Positions 1-5,854 of a stretch of 6,839 nucleotides of DNA are shown one piece after another. Source of the stretch: Hadesarchaea archaeon (GTDB taxonomy: Archaea > Hadarchaeota > Hadarchaeia > Hadarchaeales > Hadarchaeaceae); the NCBI GenBank assembly GCA_023129675.1, contig JAGMBM010000017.1:1-6839 (forward strand), read 5' to 3'. The position numbers and the translations under genes were made by a program. Position 1 is the first letter of the stretch. Each line of letters opens with the position of its first letter. The notes below the pieces were generated by a model that was not told where the DNA came from, made no database searches, and saw only the letters and a program-made list of their open reading frames with translations.

Positions 1-786
1 GGTACCCGAGCTGAGGCACTCGATCTCTTGAGGAAAATAGGTGCAAGCGCGGTCCCCGTGGTGAAGCGGGGCACCGATGAGCTCGTTGGGATGGTGAGGC
101 TTCGCAAGTTGTTCGAGAACCCCAGCGAGAATCAACTCGCGATGCTCGTCGATCGCGACGTTCCGACGGTTTCGATAAACGATAAGCTCGAGGAAGCAGT
201 GAATCGTCTGCTCAAGGCTCGCGTCCGAAGACTGCCCGTGCTAAAGGACGGGAAACTCGTCGGGATGATCACGGTCCAAGACATCATCTACCGCGCGATT
301 GCCGAGATGGATGTGGAGCGCCTAGCATCAGATTTCATGCGCCCACACATTATCGCCGTGTGGGATGGAACCCCTATCAAGGCCGTGGTGGAGATCATGG
401 ACCTCTCCGGCTTCCGAGCCCTGCCCGCGGTCGAGGAGGGCGGCAACCTGGTCGGGATCATCGACGACTCGGATATCCTCAAGGTGAGTGGTGTTGAAAC
501 CGAGTCACGAATGAGCCAGATGGCAGGGCGAAGCGAGGGCGATAGCTGGACGTGGGACAGCGAGAACCGGATCTACATCACCAAGCGGGAGCTGAAGGTC
601 CCTGATAAGCTCGTGCGGGACGTGATGACGAAGGAGCTCGTGACGATAACGCGCAAGACTACCGTGAGCAGGGCAGCGCAGCTCATGCGACAGCATCGGA
701 TCGAGCAGACCCCCATTTTGTCTGCGGAAGGTAAGCTCAGGGGCATCGTGCGGGATGTCGATTTGCTCCGCGCTTTGGTTGAGTAG
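1..786 (+). CDS. Multi-CBS-domain protein, 5' end outside the window
   Basis: The reading frame is open from base 1 and stops with TAG at 784-786. The first visible residues, GTRAEALDLL, already belong to a CBS helix, so the gene starts upstream of the window and the TTG at 28 is only an internal codon. The visible 261 residues contain four CBS motifs: roughly 1-40 (incomplete), 45-100 (repeat with VRRLPVLKDGKLVGMIT), 103-160 (FRALPAVEEGGNLVGII) and 205-261 (IEQTPILSAEGKLRGIV). A polar linker of about 45 residues, rich in E, S and D, separates the third and fourth. CBS pairs (Bateman modules) usually bind adenine nucleotides or S-adenosylmethionine and sense energy or metabolite state. No catalytic domain is visible, so this may be a free-standing sensor, or it may have another domain upstream. 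It lies 50 bases before glyS on the same strand. Family assignment is firm; ligand and target are unknown. Confidence 0.93.
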   Translation, partial: GTRAEALDLLRKIGASAVPVVKRGTDELVGMVRLRKLFENPSENQLAMLVDRDVPTVSINDKLEEAVNRLLKARVRRLPVLKDGKLVGMITVQDIIYRAIAEMDVERLASDFMRPHIIAVWDGTPIKAVVEIMDLSGFRALPAVEEGGNLVGIIDDSDILKVSGVETESRMSQMAGRSEGDSWTWDSENRIYITKRELKVPDKLVRDVMTKELVTITRKTTVSRAAQLMRQHRIEQTPILSAEGKLRGIVRDVDLLRALVE

Positions 787-791
787 CGATA

Positions 792-834
792 CTTAATTTT
801 TTAGGCTTCTAAAACGCTTCCAATTGCGGTGGGG
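792..834 (+). promoter_or_regulatory. Probable glyS promoter and ribosome binding site
   Basis: The 50-base gap between the CBS gene and glyS holds an AT-rich TATA-like stretch, TTAATTTT, at 793-800. It is followed about 25-30 bases later by the probable transcript start, and then by a purine-rich GGTGGGG at 829-834 just before the GTG start at 837. The T-run at 797-802 could also help terminate the CBS transcript. Both roles are inferred from position and composition. Confidence 0.4.
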
Positions 835-836
835 CG

Positions 837-2363
837 GTGGCCAAAAAACACGAAGAAGTTATGGAGCTTGCGAAACGGCGCGGGTTCATCTGGCCTTCGT
901 TCGAGATCTATGGCGGTGTGGCAGGTTTTTACGATTTTGGGCCGCTTGGGTCGCTGCTGAAAAATAAGATCATCCAGAAGTGGCGCGAGTTTTACGTGGT
1001 TCGAGAAGGATTCTTCGAGATAGATTCGCCGAGCATTGTGCCCGAGGAGGTCCTGAGGGCGAGCGGGCACGTCGACCACTTCGTCGATGCGATGGTCGAG
1101 TGCCAGAAGTGTGGGTCCGCTTTCAGAGTCGTGGACTTGGTGCTCGAACAGACAGGTAAGGGCATCGAGGGGATGCCGAAGGAGGAGATGGATCGGTTCG
1201 TTAAGGAACACAAAGCGCGCTGCCCAGACTGCGGTGGCGAGCTGGGAAAAATTTTTGATTTCAACGCGATGTTTCGAACGGCGATCGGACCAGGGAGCCA
1301 GCGCGTGGGTTACCTGAGGCCCGAGACCGCACAGGGAATTTTCATCGATTTCAAACGGCTCCAGCGCTACGCGCGGGGTAAGCTGCCCTTCGGAGTGGTG
1401 CAGATCGGCAAGGGCTATCGTAACGAAATCTCTCCGCGTCAGGGTATCATAAGGCTTCGCGAGTTCACGATGGCAGAGGCCGAGGTCTTCTTCGACCCCG
1501 AGGATCCACGCCACCCACGTTTTTCCGAGATGGCTAGGGAGCAACTCAGGCTCTGGCGGGCGGGCGATCAGATCAAGGGCAAGGAGCAGTTAACTGAGGT
1601 GACGGCCGAGCAGGCGGTCGAGCGGAAGGTAGTCTGCAACGAGCTCATGGCCTACTATCTCGCGCTCACCAACCGCTTCTTGCTAGACCTGGGTATCCCA
1701 AGCGAGGTGATTCGCTTCAGGGAGCAAACCCCCGAGCAACGGGCCCATTATTCGAGCGAAACTTGGGATGCCGAGGTTTCGACTGAGCGGTTCGGCTGGG
1801 TTGAGGTCGCCGGGCTTGCATACCGCACGGATTACGACCTTTCCCGCCACGCCCAGTTCAGCAAGGAGGACATGACGATATTTTCCGCGGATAAAAAGCG
1901 AAAGGTGCTCTGTCACGTGATGGAGCCCTCCTACGGGATCGATCGTCCACTTTACTGCTTGCTTGAGCACTCGTACGTGTCGGAGAAACGCAAGTACCTC
2001 CGGCTGAAGAAGGAGCTGGCCCCGATTGAGGTCGGCGTTTTCCCCTTGCTCAACCGCGATGGAATGCCTGAGAAAGCCCGGGAGGTGTATGAAAGCTTGA
2101 GGTTAAAGGGGTTCATGGCTGAGTACGACGATGCTGGATCAATAGGAAGGAGATATGCCAGAGCTGACGAGATAGGTGTCCCCTATTGTGTTACTACCGA
2201 TCACGAAACTCTAAAACAAAATGATGTAACCATCCGTCACAGAGACACGATGAAGCAAATTAGAGTGGGCATTGAAAAATTACCAGATGTCATTAAGAAA
2301 TTGCTTAATGATGAAATAGAATTTGATAAAGCTGGAAAACCGATTGAAACTACTTCTAAATAA
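837..2363 (+). CDS. glyS: Glycine--tRNA ligase, archaeal/eukaryotic alpha2 type
   Basis: Cytoplasmic class II aminoacyl-tRNA synthetase that charges tRNA-Gly with glycine using ATP. The 508-residue product starts at GTG and opens with a typical helix and RGFIWPSFEIYGG. Motif 1 is near residues 59-75 (GFFEIDSPSIVPEEVLRASG). A zinc-ribbon-like insertion has C89-x2-C92 and C129-x2-C132. The region RPETAQGIF is at 161-169, motif 2 is at about 193-220 (GYRNEISPRQG, then REFTMAEAE), and motif 3 is near 363-380 (EPSYGIDR, with R370). Residues 395-490 form the anticodon-binding domain (IEVGVFPLL, later DDAGSIGRRYARADEIG). The length is modest for archaeal GlyRS, which is often 550 or more, but all core motifs are present. 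From about codon 435 to the end, GC falls to roughly 37% against about 55% before, with AGA/AAA-rich codons, although the protein still looks normal. The gene ends convergently with the transporter gene. Confidence 0.97.
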   Translation: MAKKHEEVMELAKRRGFIWPSFEIYGGVAGFYDFGPLGSLLKNKIIQKWREFYVVREGFFEIDSPSIVPEEVLRASGHVDHFVDAMVECQKCGSAFRVVDLVLEQTGKGIEGMPKEEMDRFVKEHKARCPDCGGELGKIFDFNAMFRTAIGPGSQRVGYLRPETAQGIFIDFKRLQRYARGKLPFGVVQIGKGYRNEISPRQGIIRLREFTMAEAEVFFDPEDPRHPRFSEMAREQLRLWRAGDQIKGKEQLTEVTAEQAVERKVVCNELMAYYLALTNRFLLDLGIPSEVIRFREQTPEQRAHYSSETWDAEVSTERFGWVEVAGLAYRTDYDLSRHAQFSKEDMTIFSADKKRKVLCHVMEPSYGIDRPLYCLLEHSYVSEKRKYLRLKKELAPIEVGVFPLLNRDGMPEKAREVYESLRLKGFMAEYDDAGSIGRRYARADEIGVPYCVTTDHETLKQNDVTIRHRDTMKQIRVGIEKLPDVIKKLLNDEIEFDKAGKPIETTSK

Positions 2364-2400
2364 ATTCTTTCCCTTTTTCGGTCAAAGCAAATTTAAATTT
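2364..2400 (+). terminator. T-rich terminator after glyS, between convergent genes
   Basis: Just after the glyS stop lies TTCTTTCCCTTTTTC (2365-2379), a pyrimidine/T-rich tract of the kind that ends archaeal transcripts. The following AAATTTAAATTT at 2389-2400 is a perfect 12-base palindrome and gives T-rich runs on both strands, so it may also serve the minus-strand transporter gene ending at 2422. The assignment rests on composition and position. Confidence 0.5.
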
Positions 2401-2421
2401 CGGAGGCTGGTGAGGAACTCG

Positions 2422-3375
2422 TCAGAAAACGAAGTGAATCATGAGGGGCAGCGCCACGAAAAGGGAAAAGAGAGTGAGGTAGAACACCATCGCCCCGTAG
2501 AGCTTGAGGTCCAGCTTAAAATTGTAGGCGAGGAAGAAGTTGAAGACGGCGGGCGGCATCATCGCTTGAATGAGCGAGGGTTTGGGCGAGATGTCGGTGG
2601 CCACGCTCAACCCGGTCATCCCGATCAACGCGAGGACCACGAGCGGGCAGACCAAGAACCTTATCGCGCCCACGGTCGCCAGCTTCGATAAGTACTTGCG
2701 GGGGTTGACGAGGGGCATTTGATAGCCGACGAACAGGAGCATCAGGGCGAAGAAAGGCTTGGCGAGGTAAATGTCAAATGTATTCCGTGCCACATCCCAC
2801 AAGTGAGCATGAAAACCGACGAAGAGCAGTGCCGTTATGAGCGCTATGGTCGCTGGGAAGACAAGCACATTTTCCAACACGAACCGCGGGCTTACGCGTC
2901 GCTTGGTAGCGGACGACGCGAGAATTACCCCAAGGACCAAGTGCGGGATCCCTATCGACACCGCGTAAAGGCTCGCGGGTCCCAAACCCCCAATTCCGAC
3001 CAAGGCGTATACCATAGGGAGGCCGAGGTAGGTGACGTTCATGAATGAGGAGTTTAAGGTGACCGCGATGGCCGTTTTTCGGTCGTAGTGCATGAGGGTC
3101 GAGAGCCCCACCGCCAGCACGAAACAAACGCCCAACCCCATGAAGGCAAAAACTGCCGCATTGCCAAACCCTAAAATCTGGTTTAGGTTGTAGCGGGCTA
3201 TTGAGACGAAGACCACGGTCGGCAACATCACCCAGAGGATCCCCACGTTGAGGAGGCGGAATGCGGGCTTCGTGATGGGTCTCAGGATTCTGATGTATCG
3301 TATGATGACTCCGGCTATGATGAGTCCAAACGCGTAGAGGGCGGGCGTTAGGTAATCTCCTGGCGTGGGCTTCAC
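2422..3375 (-). CDS. AEC (auxin efflux carrier)-family membrane transporter
   Basis: A 317-residue integral membrane protein with about ten predicted hydrophobic segments (approximately 10-30, 37-60, 70-95, 103-125, 133-153, 168-188, 203-221, 232-255, 268-286 and 293-315), the usual AEC layout of two five-helix halves. Family-like motifs are NSSFMNVTYLGLP at 108-120, where AEC proteins carry an N..F...LG.P signature, and QAMMPPAVFNFFLAYNF at 270-286 in the second half. Bacterial and archaeal members are linked to transport of carboxylates, malonate or amino acids; the substrate here is not determinable. The GTG start lies 10 bases after the stop of the upstream aminotransferase gene, so the two are very likely co-transcribed and may be translationally coupled. 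No good ribosome binding site sits close to this GTG, but no other Met appears before residue 50. The partner gene hints at an amino acid or a 2-oxo acid as substrate (inference). Confidence 0.88.
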   Translation of the reverse strand: MKPTPGDYLTPALYAFGLIIAGVIIRYIRILRPITKPAFRLLNVGILWVMLPTVVFVSIARYNLNQILGFGNAAVFAFMGLGVCFVLAVGLSTLMHYDRKTAIAVTLNSSFMNVTYLGLPMVYALVGIGGLGPASLYAVSIGIPHLVLGVILASSATKRRVSPRFVLENVLVFPATIALITALLFVGFHAHLWDVARNTFDIYLAKPFFALMLLFVGYQMPLVNPRKYLSKLATVGAIRFLVCPLVVLALIGMTGLSVATDISPKPSLIQAMMPPAVFNFFLAYNFKLDLKLYGAMVFYLTLFSLFVALPLMIHFVF

Positions 3376-3385
3376 CAGCTGGGGT

Positions 3386-4720
3386 TTACTTGAGCTCCTT
3401 CAAAGCTTGCTCGAATATCTCCAGCCCGACATCGGCTTGTTCACGCGTTAGGATGAGTGGCGGTGCAAGCCGTAGCGAGGACACCCCAGCGCCGAGGAGC
3501 ATGAGCCCGCGTTCGAAGGCTTTGGTCATGAGCTTATCCCTTTCAGCCTTTGCCGGCTCCTTCGTCTCCCTGTCCTTGACGAACTCGACGCCGATCATCA
3601 TTCCCTTGCCCCGGACATCGCCGATCAGCTCGTGTCTTTCGGCGAGCTCCTTGAGCCTCTTGAGCAGGTATCCACCAACCTCGGCGGCATTTTCAGCGAG
3701 CCGTTCGGTTTTGAATATATCCAGCATGGCGATTGCTGCCGAACACCCGACCGGGCTACCACCCATCGTGTTCTCGTGGGCTCCGGGCTCCCAGTCCATG
3801 AGCTCTGCTCGCGAGACGGTCGCGCCGAATGGCAGACCGCCGGCTATCCCCTTCCCTAACGTTACAACATCAGGTTCAACCCCCCAGTGCTCGCATGCGA
3901 ACCACTTGCCCGTGCGACAGAGGCCCGACTGGATCTCATCCGCTACGAAAATCACGTTGTTCTCCCCGCAGAGCTTTGCGAGGGCCTGCAGGTATCCATC
4001 GGGCGGAATTATGTAGCCGCCGGCACCCTGAACTGGTTCGATGATCATGCAAGCTAAGTCATCGGGTGGAATCACCTTCTTGAACATTATGTCCTTGATG
4101 TAGTCGACACACCACAACCCACAATCGGGATAGGTCTGCTTGAAGGGACAGCGATAACAGTAAGCGTACGGCACGTGGAACACCCCCTGCATCATTCCCT
4201 TGAAGTGGCGGCGCGCGGCAACACTCGTAGTCGTGAGCTGGAGGGAGCCCATCGTTCGCCCGTGAAATCCCCCGATGAAGGCGAGCACGTAGAAATTGCG
4301 GCTATGCCACTGAGCGATCTTGAGGGCGGCTTCAACGGCCTCCGTGCCCGAGTTCGAGAAGAATACCCGCTTCTTGAAATTACCCGGCGTTACCTCTAAC
4401 AATCTCTCCCCGAGCTCCACCTGGGGGAGCGTGTAGAAATCGCAGCTGTTGACGAAAATGAGTTTGTCCGTCTGCTTCTTGATCGCCTCCACCACCTTGG
4501 GATGACGATGTCCAGCATTTGTCACGGCTATGCCCGAGCTGAAGTCTAAGAAGACGTTTCCGTCGACATCATTCACCCACACTCCATCCGCCTCGACACC
4601 CACGAGCGGGGCGGTGCGCGTCAGCGAGGGCGAGATCACCGCGTGGTCCCGCTTGATCAACGCTCTCGCATTCGGGCCCGGCGGCGTCGTTACTATCTTC
4701 GGTTTTTTCATTTCCCCCAC
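3386..4720 (-). CDS. Class III PLP-dependent aminotransferase (acetylornithine/ornithine/4-aminobutyrate family)
   Basis: A 444-residue cytosolic fold-type I PLP enzyme. Visible hallmarks are the phosphate-binding SNSGTEAVEAALKIA at 122-136, GGFHGRT at 150-156 (F152 and H153 stack on the cofactor), EPVQG at 228-232, DEIQSGLCRTG at 261-271 (D261 pairs with the pyridine nitrogen), and TLGKGIAGGLP at 287-297 with K290 as the PLP lysine. T318 in HENTMGGSP corresponds to the phosphate-contacting Thr of the second subunit. Such enzymes move amino groups from ornithine, acetylornithine, 4-aminobutyrate or related omega-amines; some archaeal relatives are amino-acid racemases, so the substrate is left open. 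Four cysteines (C188, C191, C200, C204) lie in an insertion after VPYAYCYR. The GTG start is favoured over the ATG at 4711 because GGAGGT at 4733-4728 lies 7 bases before it. First gene of a two-gene operon with the AEC transporter. Confidence 0.93.
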   Translation of the reverse strand: MGEMKKPKIVTTPPGPNARALIKRDHAVISPSLTRTAPLVGVEADGVWVNDVDGNVFLDFSSGIAVTNAGHRHPKVVEAIKKQTDKLIFVNSCDFYTLPQVELGERLLEVTPGNFKKRVFFSNSGTEAVEAALKIAQWHSRNFYVLAFIGGFHGRTMGSLQLTTTSVAARRHFKGMMQGVFHVPYAYCYRCPFKQTYPDCGLWCVDYIKDIMFKKVIPPDDLACMIIEPVQGAGGYIIPPDGYLQALAKLCGENNVIFVADEIQSGLCRTGKWFACEHWGVEPDVVTLGKGIAGGLPFGATVSRAELMDWEPGAHENTMGGSPVGCSAAIAMLDIFKTERLAENAAEVGGYLLKRLKELAERHELIGDVRGKGMMIGVEFVKDRETKEPAKAERDKLMTKAFERGLMLLGAGVSSLRLAPPLILTREQADVGLEIFEQALKELK

Positions 4721-4727
4721 TTCATCA

Positions 4728-4775
4728 ACCTCCTATCCTCGTCGTGTTTTGCAATCGGTTTTTGGGTTATTAAAT
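4728..4775 (-). promoter_or_regulatory. Promoter and ribosome binding site of the aminotransferase-transporter operon
   Basis: On the minus strand a TATA-like TTTAATAA lies at 4774-4767. A transcript would then start near 4745, and a strong ribosome binding site GGAGGT follows at 4733-4728. The spacer to the GTG at 4720 is 7 bases, which decides the start codon. An A-rich stretch precedes the TATA-like box, as in many archaeal promoters. Confidence 0.55.
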
Positions 4776-4811
4776 TTTTTTTGCCCAGAAATTTCCCTTA
4801 ATAGTTATTAG

Positions 4812-4823
4812 AAAATATATTTT
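4812..4823. promoter_or_regulatory. AT palindrome in the divergent promoter region, possible operator
   Basis: AAAATATATTTT is a perfect 12-base palindrome in the 162-base spacer between the divergent aminotransferase and winged-helix genes, about 15 bases upstream of the regulator's TATA-like box. Winged-helix dimers commonly bind such symmetrical AT-rich sites. In AT-rich DNA this can also arise by chance, so the operator role is inference. Confidence 0.3.
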
Positions 4824-4837
4824 ACAGTATAGATAAA

Positions 4838-4876
4838 CTTAAATAGATATAAAGGAGTATACATTTTAGGAGAGGG
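4838..4876 (+). promoter_or_regulatory. Promoter and ribosome binding site of the winged-helix regulator gene
   Basis: CTTAAATA at 4838-4845 is a good archaeal TATA-box candidate; a start of transcription near 4867 would leave a short leader. GGAGAGGG at 4869-4876 sits 6 bases before the TTG at 4883. The frame is closed by TAA at 4850-4852 with no ATG or GTG between, so TTG is the best start. A near-identical CTTAAATA occurs in the promoter of the second winged-helix gene. Confidence 0.55.
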
Positions 4877-4882
4877 ACTCCC

Positions 4883-5386
4883 TTGGGAAAAGAATTAAAG
4901 AGGGGCGTAGAAGGCTTGTTTTTACAAGAGAAGCCAGCAAAAATCCTTATTTTACTAAAGAAGGAGAATAAACCGCTTTACACGGCGATAATTTCGAGAG
5001 AGATCAACGGCACCTATGCGCATACTCTAAATGTACTGGCTGAACTGGAAAGGCTCAAATTGGTCAGTTTTAAGGAGACCGGGAGAATCAAGCTGGTGAA
5101 TTTGACGGAGCTCGGTTCAGAAGTTGCCCGGGCCATACAGGACTTCATCGACCTCGTCAGCTTGGCAGAAGCCGAGGCGAAGATCGACCAACTCTACGAG
5201 CGGGAGGTCAAGGGGCGCCTTCGGGAGGAAGTGGCCAAGCAAAGGGTTTCCAGGGAGTTGGGGCGTTACAAGAAAAATCTGGAGGCCCTAACCGAGAAGC
5301 CCCCGAACGTCGTGCTGTTTGCAAAAAAGCTCATAAAAAAGATCGATGGGATCGTCGCGGAGGTAATGGGTTACCCACCTGCGTGA
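4883..5386 (+). CDS. Winged helix-turn-helix transcriptional regulator
   Basis: A 167-residue protein, probably a cytosolic DNA-binding regulator. Residues 17-85 form a MarR/ArsR-like winged helix: the first helix KPAKILILLKKENKPLYTAI, the recognition part SREINGTYAHTLNVLAELERLKLV (38-61), then the wing FKETGRIKLVNLTELGSEVA (63-82). The 'TYAHT..VL.ELE' recognition helix is a pattern I associate with archaeal one-component regulators. The C-terminal half (about 85-165) is highly charged and helical, probably for dimerisation; no ligand domain is recognisable. It is transcribed divergently from the aminotransferase-AEC operon across a 162-base AT-rich spacer, so control of that operon and of itself is a reasonable inference. 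Start is TTG, chosen from the ribosome binding site and the upstream in-frame stop. The target is unproven. Confidence 0.85.
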   Translation: MGKELKRGVEGLFLQEKPAKILILLKKENKPLYTAIISREINGTYAHTLNVLAELERLKLVSFKETGRIKLVNLTELGSEVARAIQDFIDLVSLAEAEAKIDQLYEREVKGRLREEVAKQRVSRELGRYKKNLEALTEKPPNVVLFAKKLIKKIDGIVAEVMGYPPA

Positions 5387-5390
5387 TGAA

Positions 5391-5409
5391 TTTTCACTCC
5401 TCTTGTTTT
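5391..5409 (+). terminator. T-rich tract after the regulator gene
   Basis: TTTTCACTCCTCTTGTTTT follows the TGA stop by four bases and is typical of archaeal T-rich termination signals. A second T-run follows at 5449-5453, just after the first palindrome copy, and may be a backup site. Assigned by composition only. Confidence 0.4.
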
Positions 5410-5418
5410 CCCCGACAC

Positions 5419-5435
5419 GGCGAACGTTCGCCATC
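5419..5435 (-). repeat. Palindromic repeat copy A (GGCGAACGTTCGCC)
   Basis: A perfect 14-base palindrome, GGCGAACGTTCGCC (5419-5432), with CATC following, so the minus strand reads GATGGCGAACGTTCGCC. The same 17 bases occur in copies B and C in the same orientation. This copy lies 32 bases after the end of the regulator gene and lacks the extra T and TAG that extend the other two. On the minus strand it would encode MANVR, but no gene follows it here. Confidence 0.9.
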
Positions 5436-5483
5436 GTCCTGTTTCCACTTTTTGAGCTGAGTTGAAAAAATAGCTTTGGTGAA

Positions 5484-5504
5484 TAGTGGCGAACGTTCGC
5501 CATC
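5484..5504 (-). repeat. Palindromic repeat copy B, at the stop codon of the small gene
   Basis: Contains the 16-base perfect palindrome TGGCGAACGTTCGCCA (5487-5502) within a 21-base block identical to copy C. Its minus-strand beginning overlaps the TGA stop (5505-5503) of the 74-codon gene. On the minus strand a run of six T (5470-5465) lies 16 bases after the palindrome, so the copy could double as a hairpin or T-run terminator. Confidence 0.9.
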
Positions 5505-5727
5505 ATTCAATGCGGCACCTGATACCTCTGATGATCTCAACCTCGGCTCCTCGCTCTCGACAGAAGCGGGCTATCCGCAGGGCGATGTCCATCCTCTCGG
5601 CCCTCACGACGCTGTATTGAACCCACTCCGCCAAGGCCTGCGATTCCAAGCGCTCTCGCAGACGGTAGAGGCTTCGCGGGGCCTTGCCTCTGAAATCATA
5701 AATCACGTAGTGGCGAACGTTCGCCAT
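5503..5727 (-). CDS. Small alpha/beta protein, Cas2/VapD-like fold suspected
   Basis: From the ATG at 5727 the product has 74 residues, MANVRHYVIYDFRG at the start and AEVEIIRGIRCRIE at the end. The predicted order is strand (HYVIYDF, 6-12), charged helix (about 16-30), strand (EWVQYSVV, 34-41), helix (MDIALRIARFCRERG, 46-60) and strand (AEVEIIRG, 61-68). A YD pair at the end of the first strand and a VQxSV strand after an arginine-rich helix recall Cas2, a ferredoxin-like metal nuclease or adaptation scaffold, but the protein is shorter than usual Cas2 and no cas1 is visible, so function is undetermined. The start codon lies inside palindrome copy C, and the stop touches copy B. An alternative in-frame ATG at 5748 would add MEKNGLG and has GGGAG just upstream; it also fits the TATA box. 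I cannot decide between them. The neighbouring minus-strand winged-helix gene upstream may be unrelated. Confidence 0.6.
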   Translation of the reverse strand: MANVRHYVIYDFRGKAPRSLYRLRERLESQALAEWVQYSVVRAERMDIALRIARFCRERGAEVEIIRGIRCRIE

Positions 5728-5728
5728 C
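5708..5728 (-). repeat. Palindromic repeat copy C, over the start codon of the small gene
   Basis: The 21-base block identical to copy B, including TGGCGAACGTTCGCCA (5711-5726). On the minus strand ATGGCGAACGTTCGCCAC reads M-A-N-V-R-H, so the palindrome forms the first codons of the small gene (or codons 8-13 if translation starts at 5748). In the messenger RNA it could fold into a hairpin covering the start codon; in DNA it could bind a dimeric protein just downstream of the promoter. Confidence 0.9.
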
Positions 5729-5777
5729 CCTAAACCGTTTTTCTCCATCGCTCCCGCCGAGGCTTTGGGCGGAGGTC

Positions 5778-5787
5778 CTTTATAAAG
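5778..5787 (-). promoter_or_regulatory. TATA box of the small palindrome-bracketed gene
   Basis: CTTTATAAAG is a near-consensus archaeal TATA element. A minus-strand transcript would begin near 5757-5755, about 8 bases before the ATG at 5748 or 28 before the ATG at 5727. Its position argues against the longer frame opening at GTG 5826, which would run through the promoter. Confidence 0.55.
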
Positions 5788-5854
5788 AGGCAAATCCGGG
5801 CTGTGTGCAGCTATGACGCGCACCAAGGCGGCCAGCTAAATATGTACACGAAAA

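Noticed and set aside
1..6. GGTACC (KpnI site) exactly at the window start
   Set aside because: It might mark a cloning end, but a single 6-base match is weak evidence and has no biological meaning for the reading frame, which is open through it.
801..1544. Long minus-strand ORF of 247 codons opposite glyS
   Set aside because: It is antisense to conserved GlyRS motifs 1 and 2; its peptide shows no family pattern and is a by-product of the codon bias.
2323..3048. Plus-strand ORFs opposite the AEC transporter
   Set aside because: They are highly charged, low-complexity antisense translations (many E, H, R) of a clearly hydrophobic, family-matching gene.
3390..4811. Several plus-strand ORFs opposite the aminotransferase
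   Set aside because: The minus strand encodes all catalytic motifs of a class III aminotransferase; the Ser/Pro-rich plus frames are shadows.
5288..5506. 72-codon minus ORF starting in palindrome copy B (MMANVRHYSP...)
   Set aside because: It only looks related because the palindromes encode MANVR; it overlaps the end of the winged-helix gene and loses all similarity after the repeat.
5419..5728. The three palindromes as a CRISPR array
   Set aside because: Repeats are only 14-21 bases and the spacings (about 50 and 200 bases between them) are irregular, with one interval filled by a gene.
5503..5826. 107-codon version of the small gene starting at GTG 5826
   Set aside because: Its extra codons cover a near-consensus TATA box and a Pro/Ala-rich, non-conserved-looking stretch; starts at 5748 or 5727 fit better.
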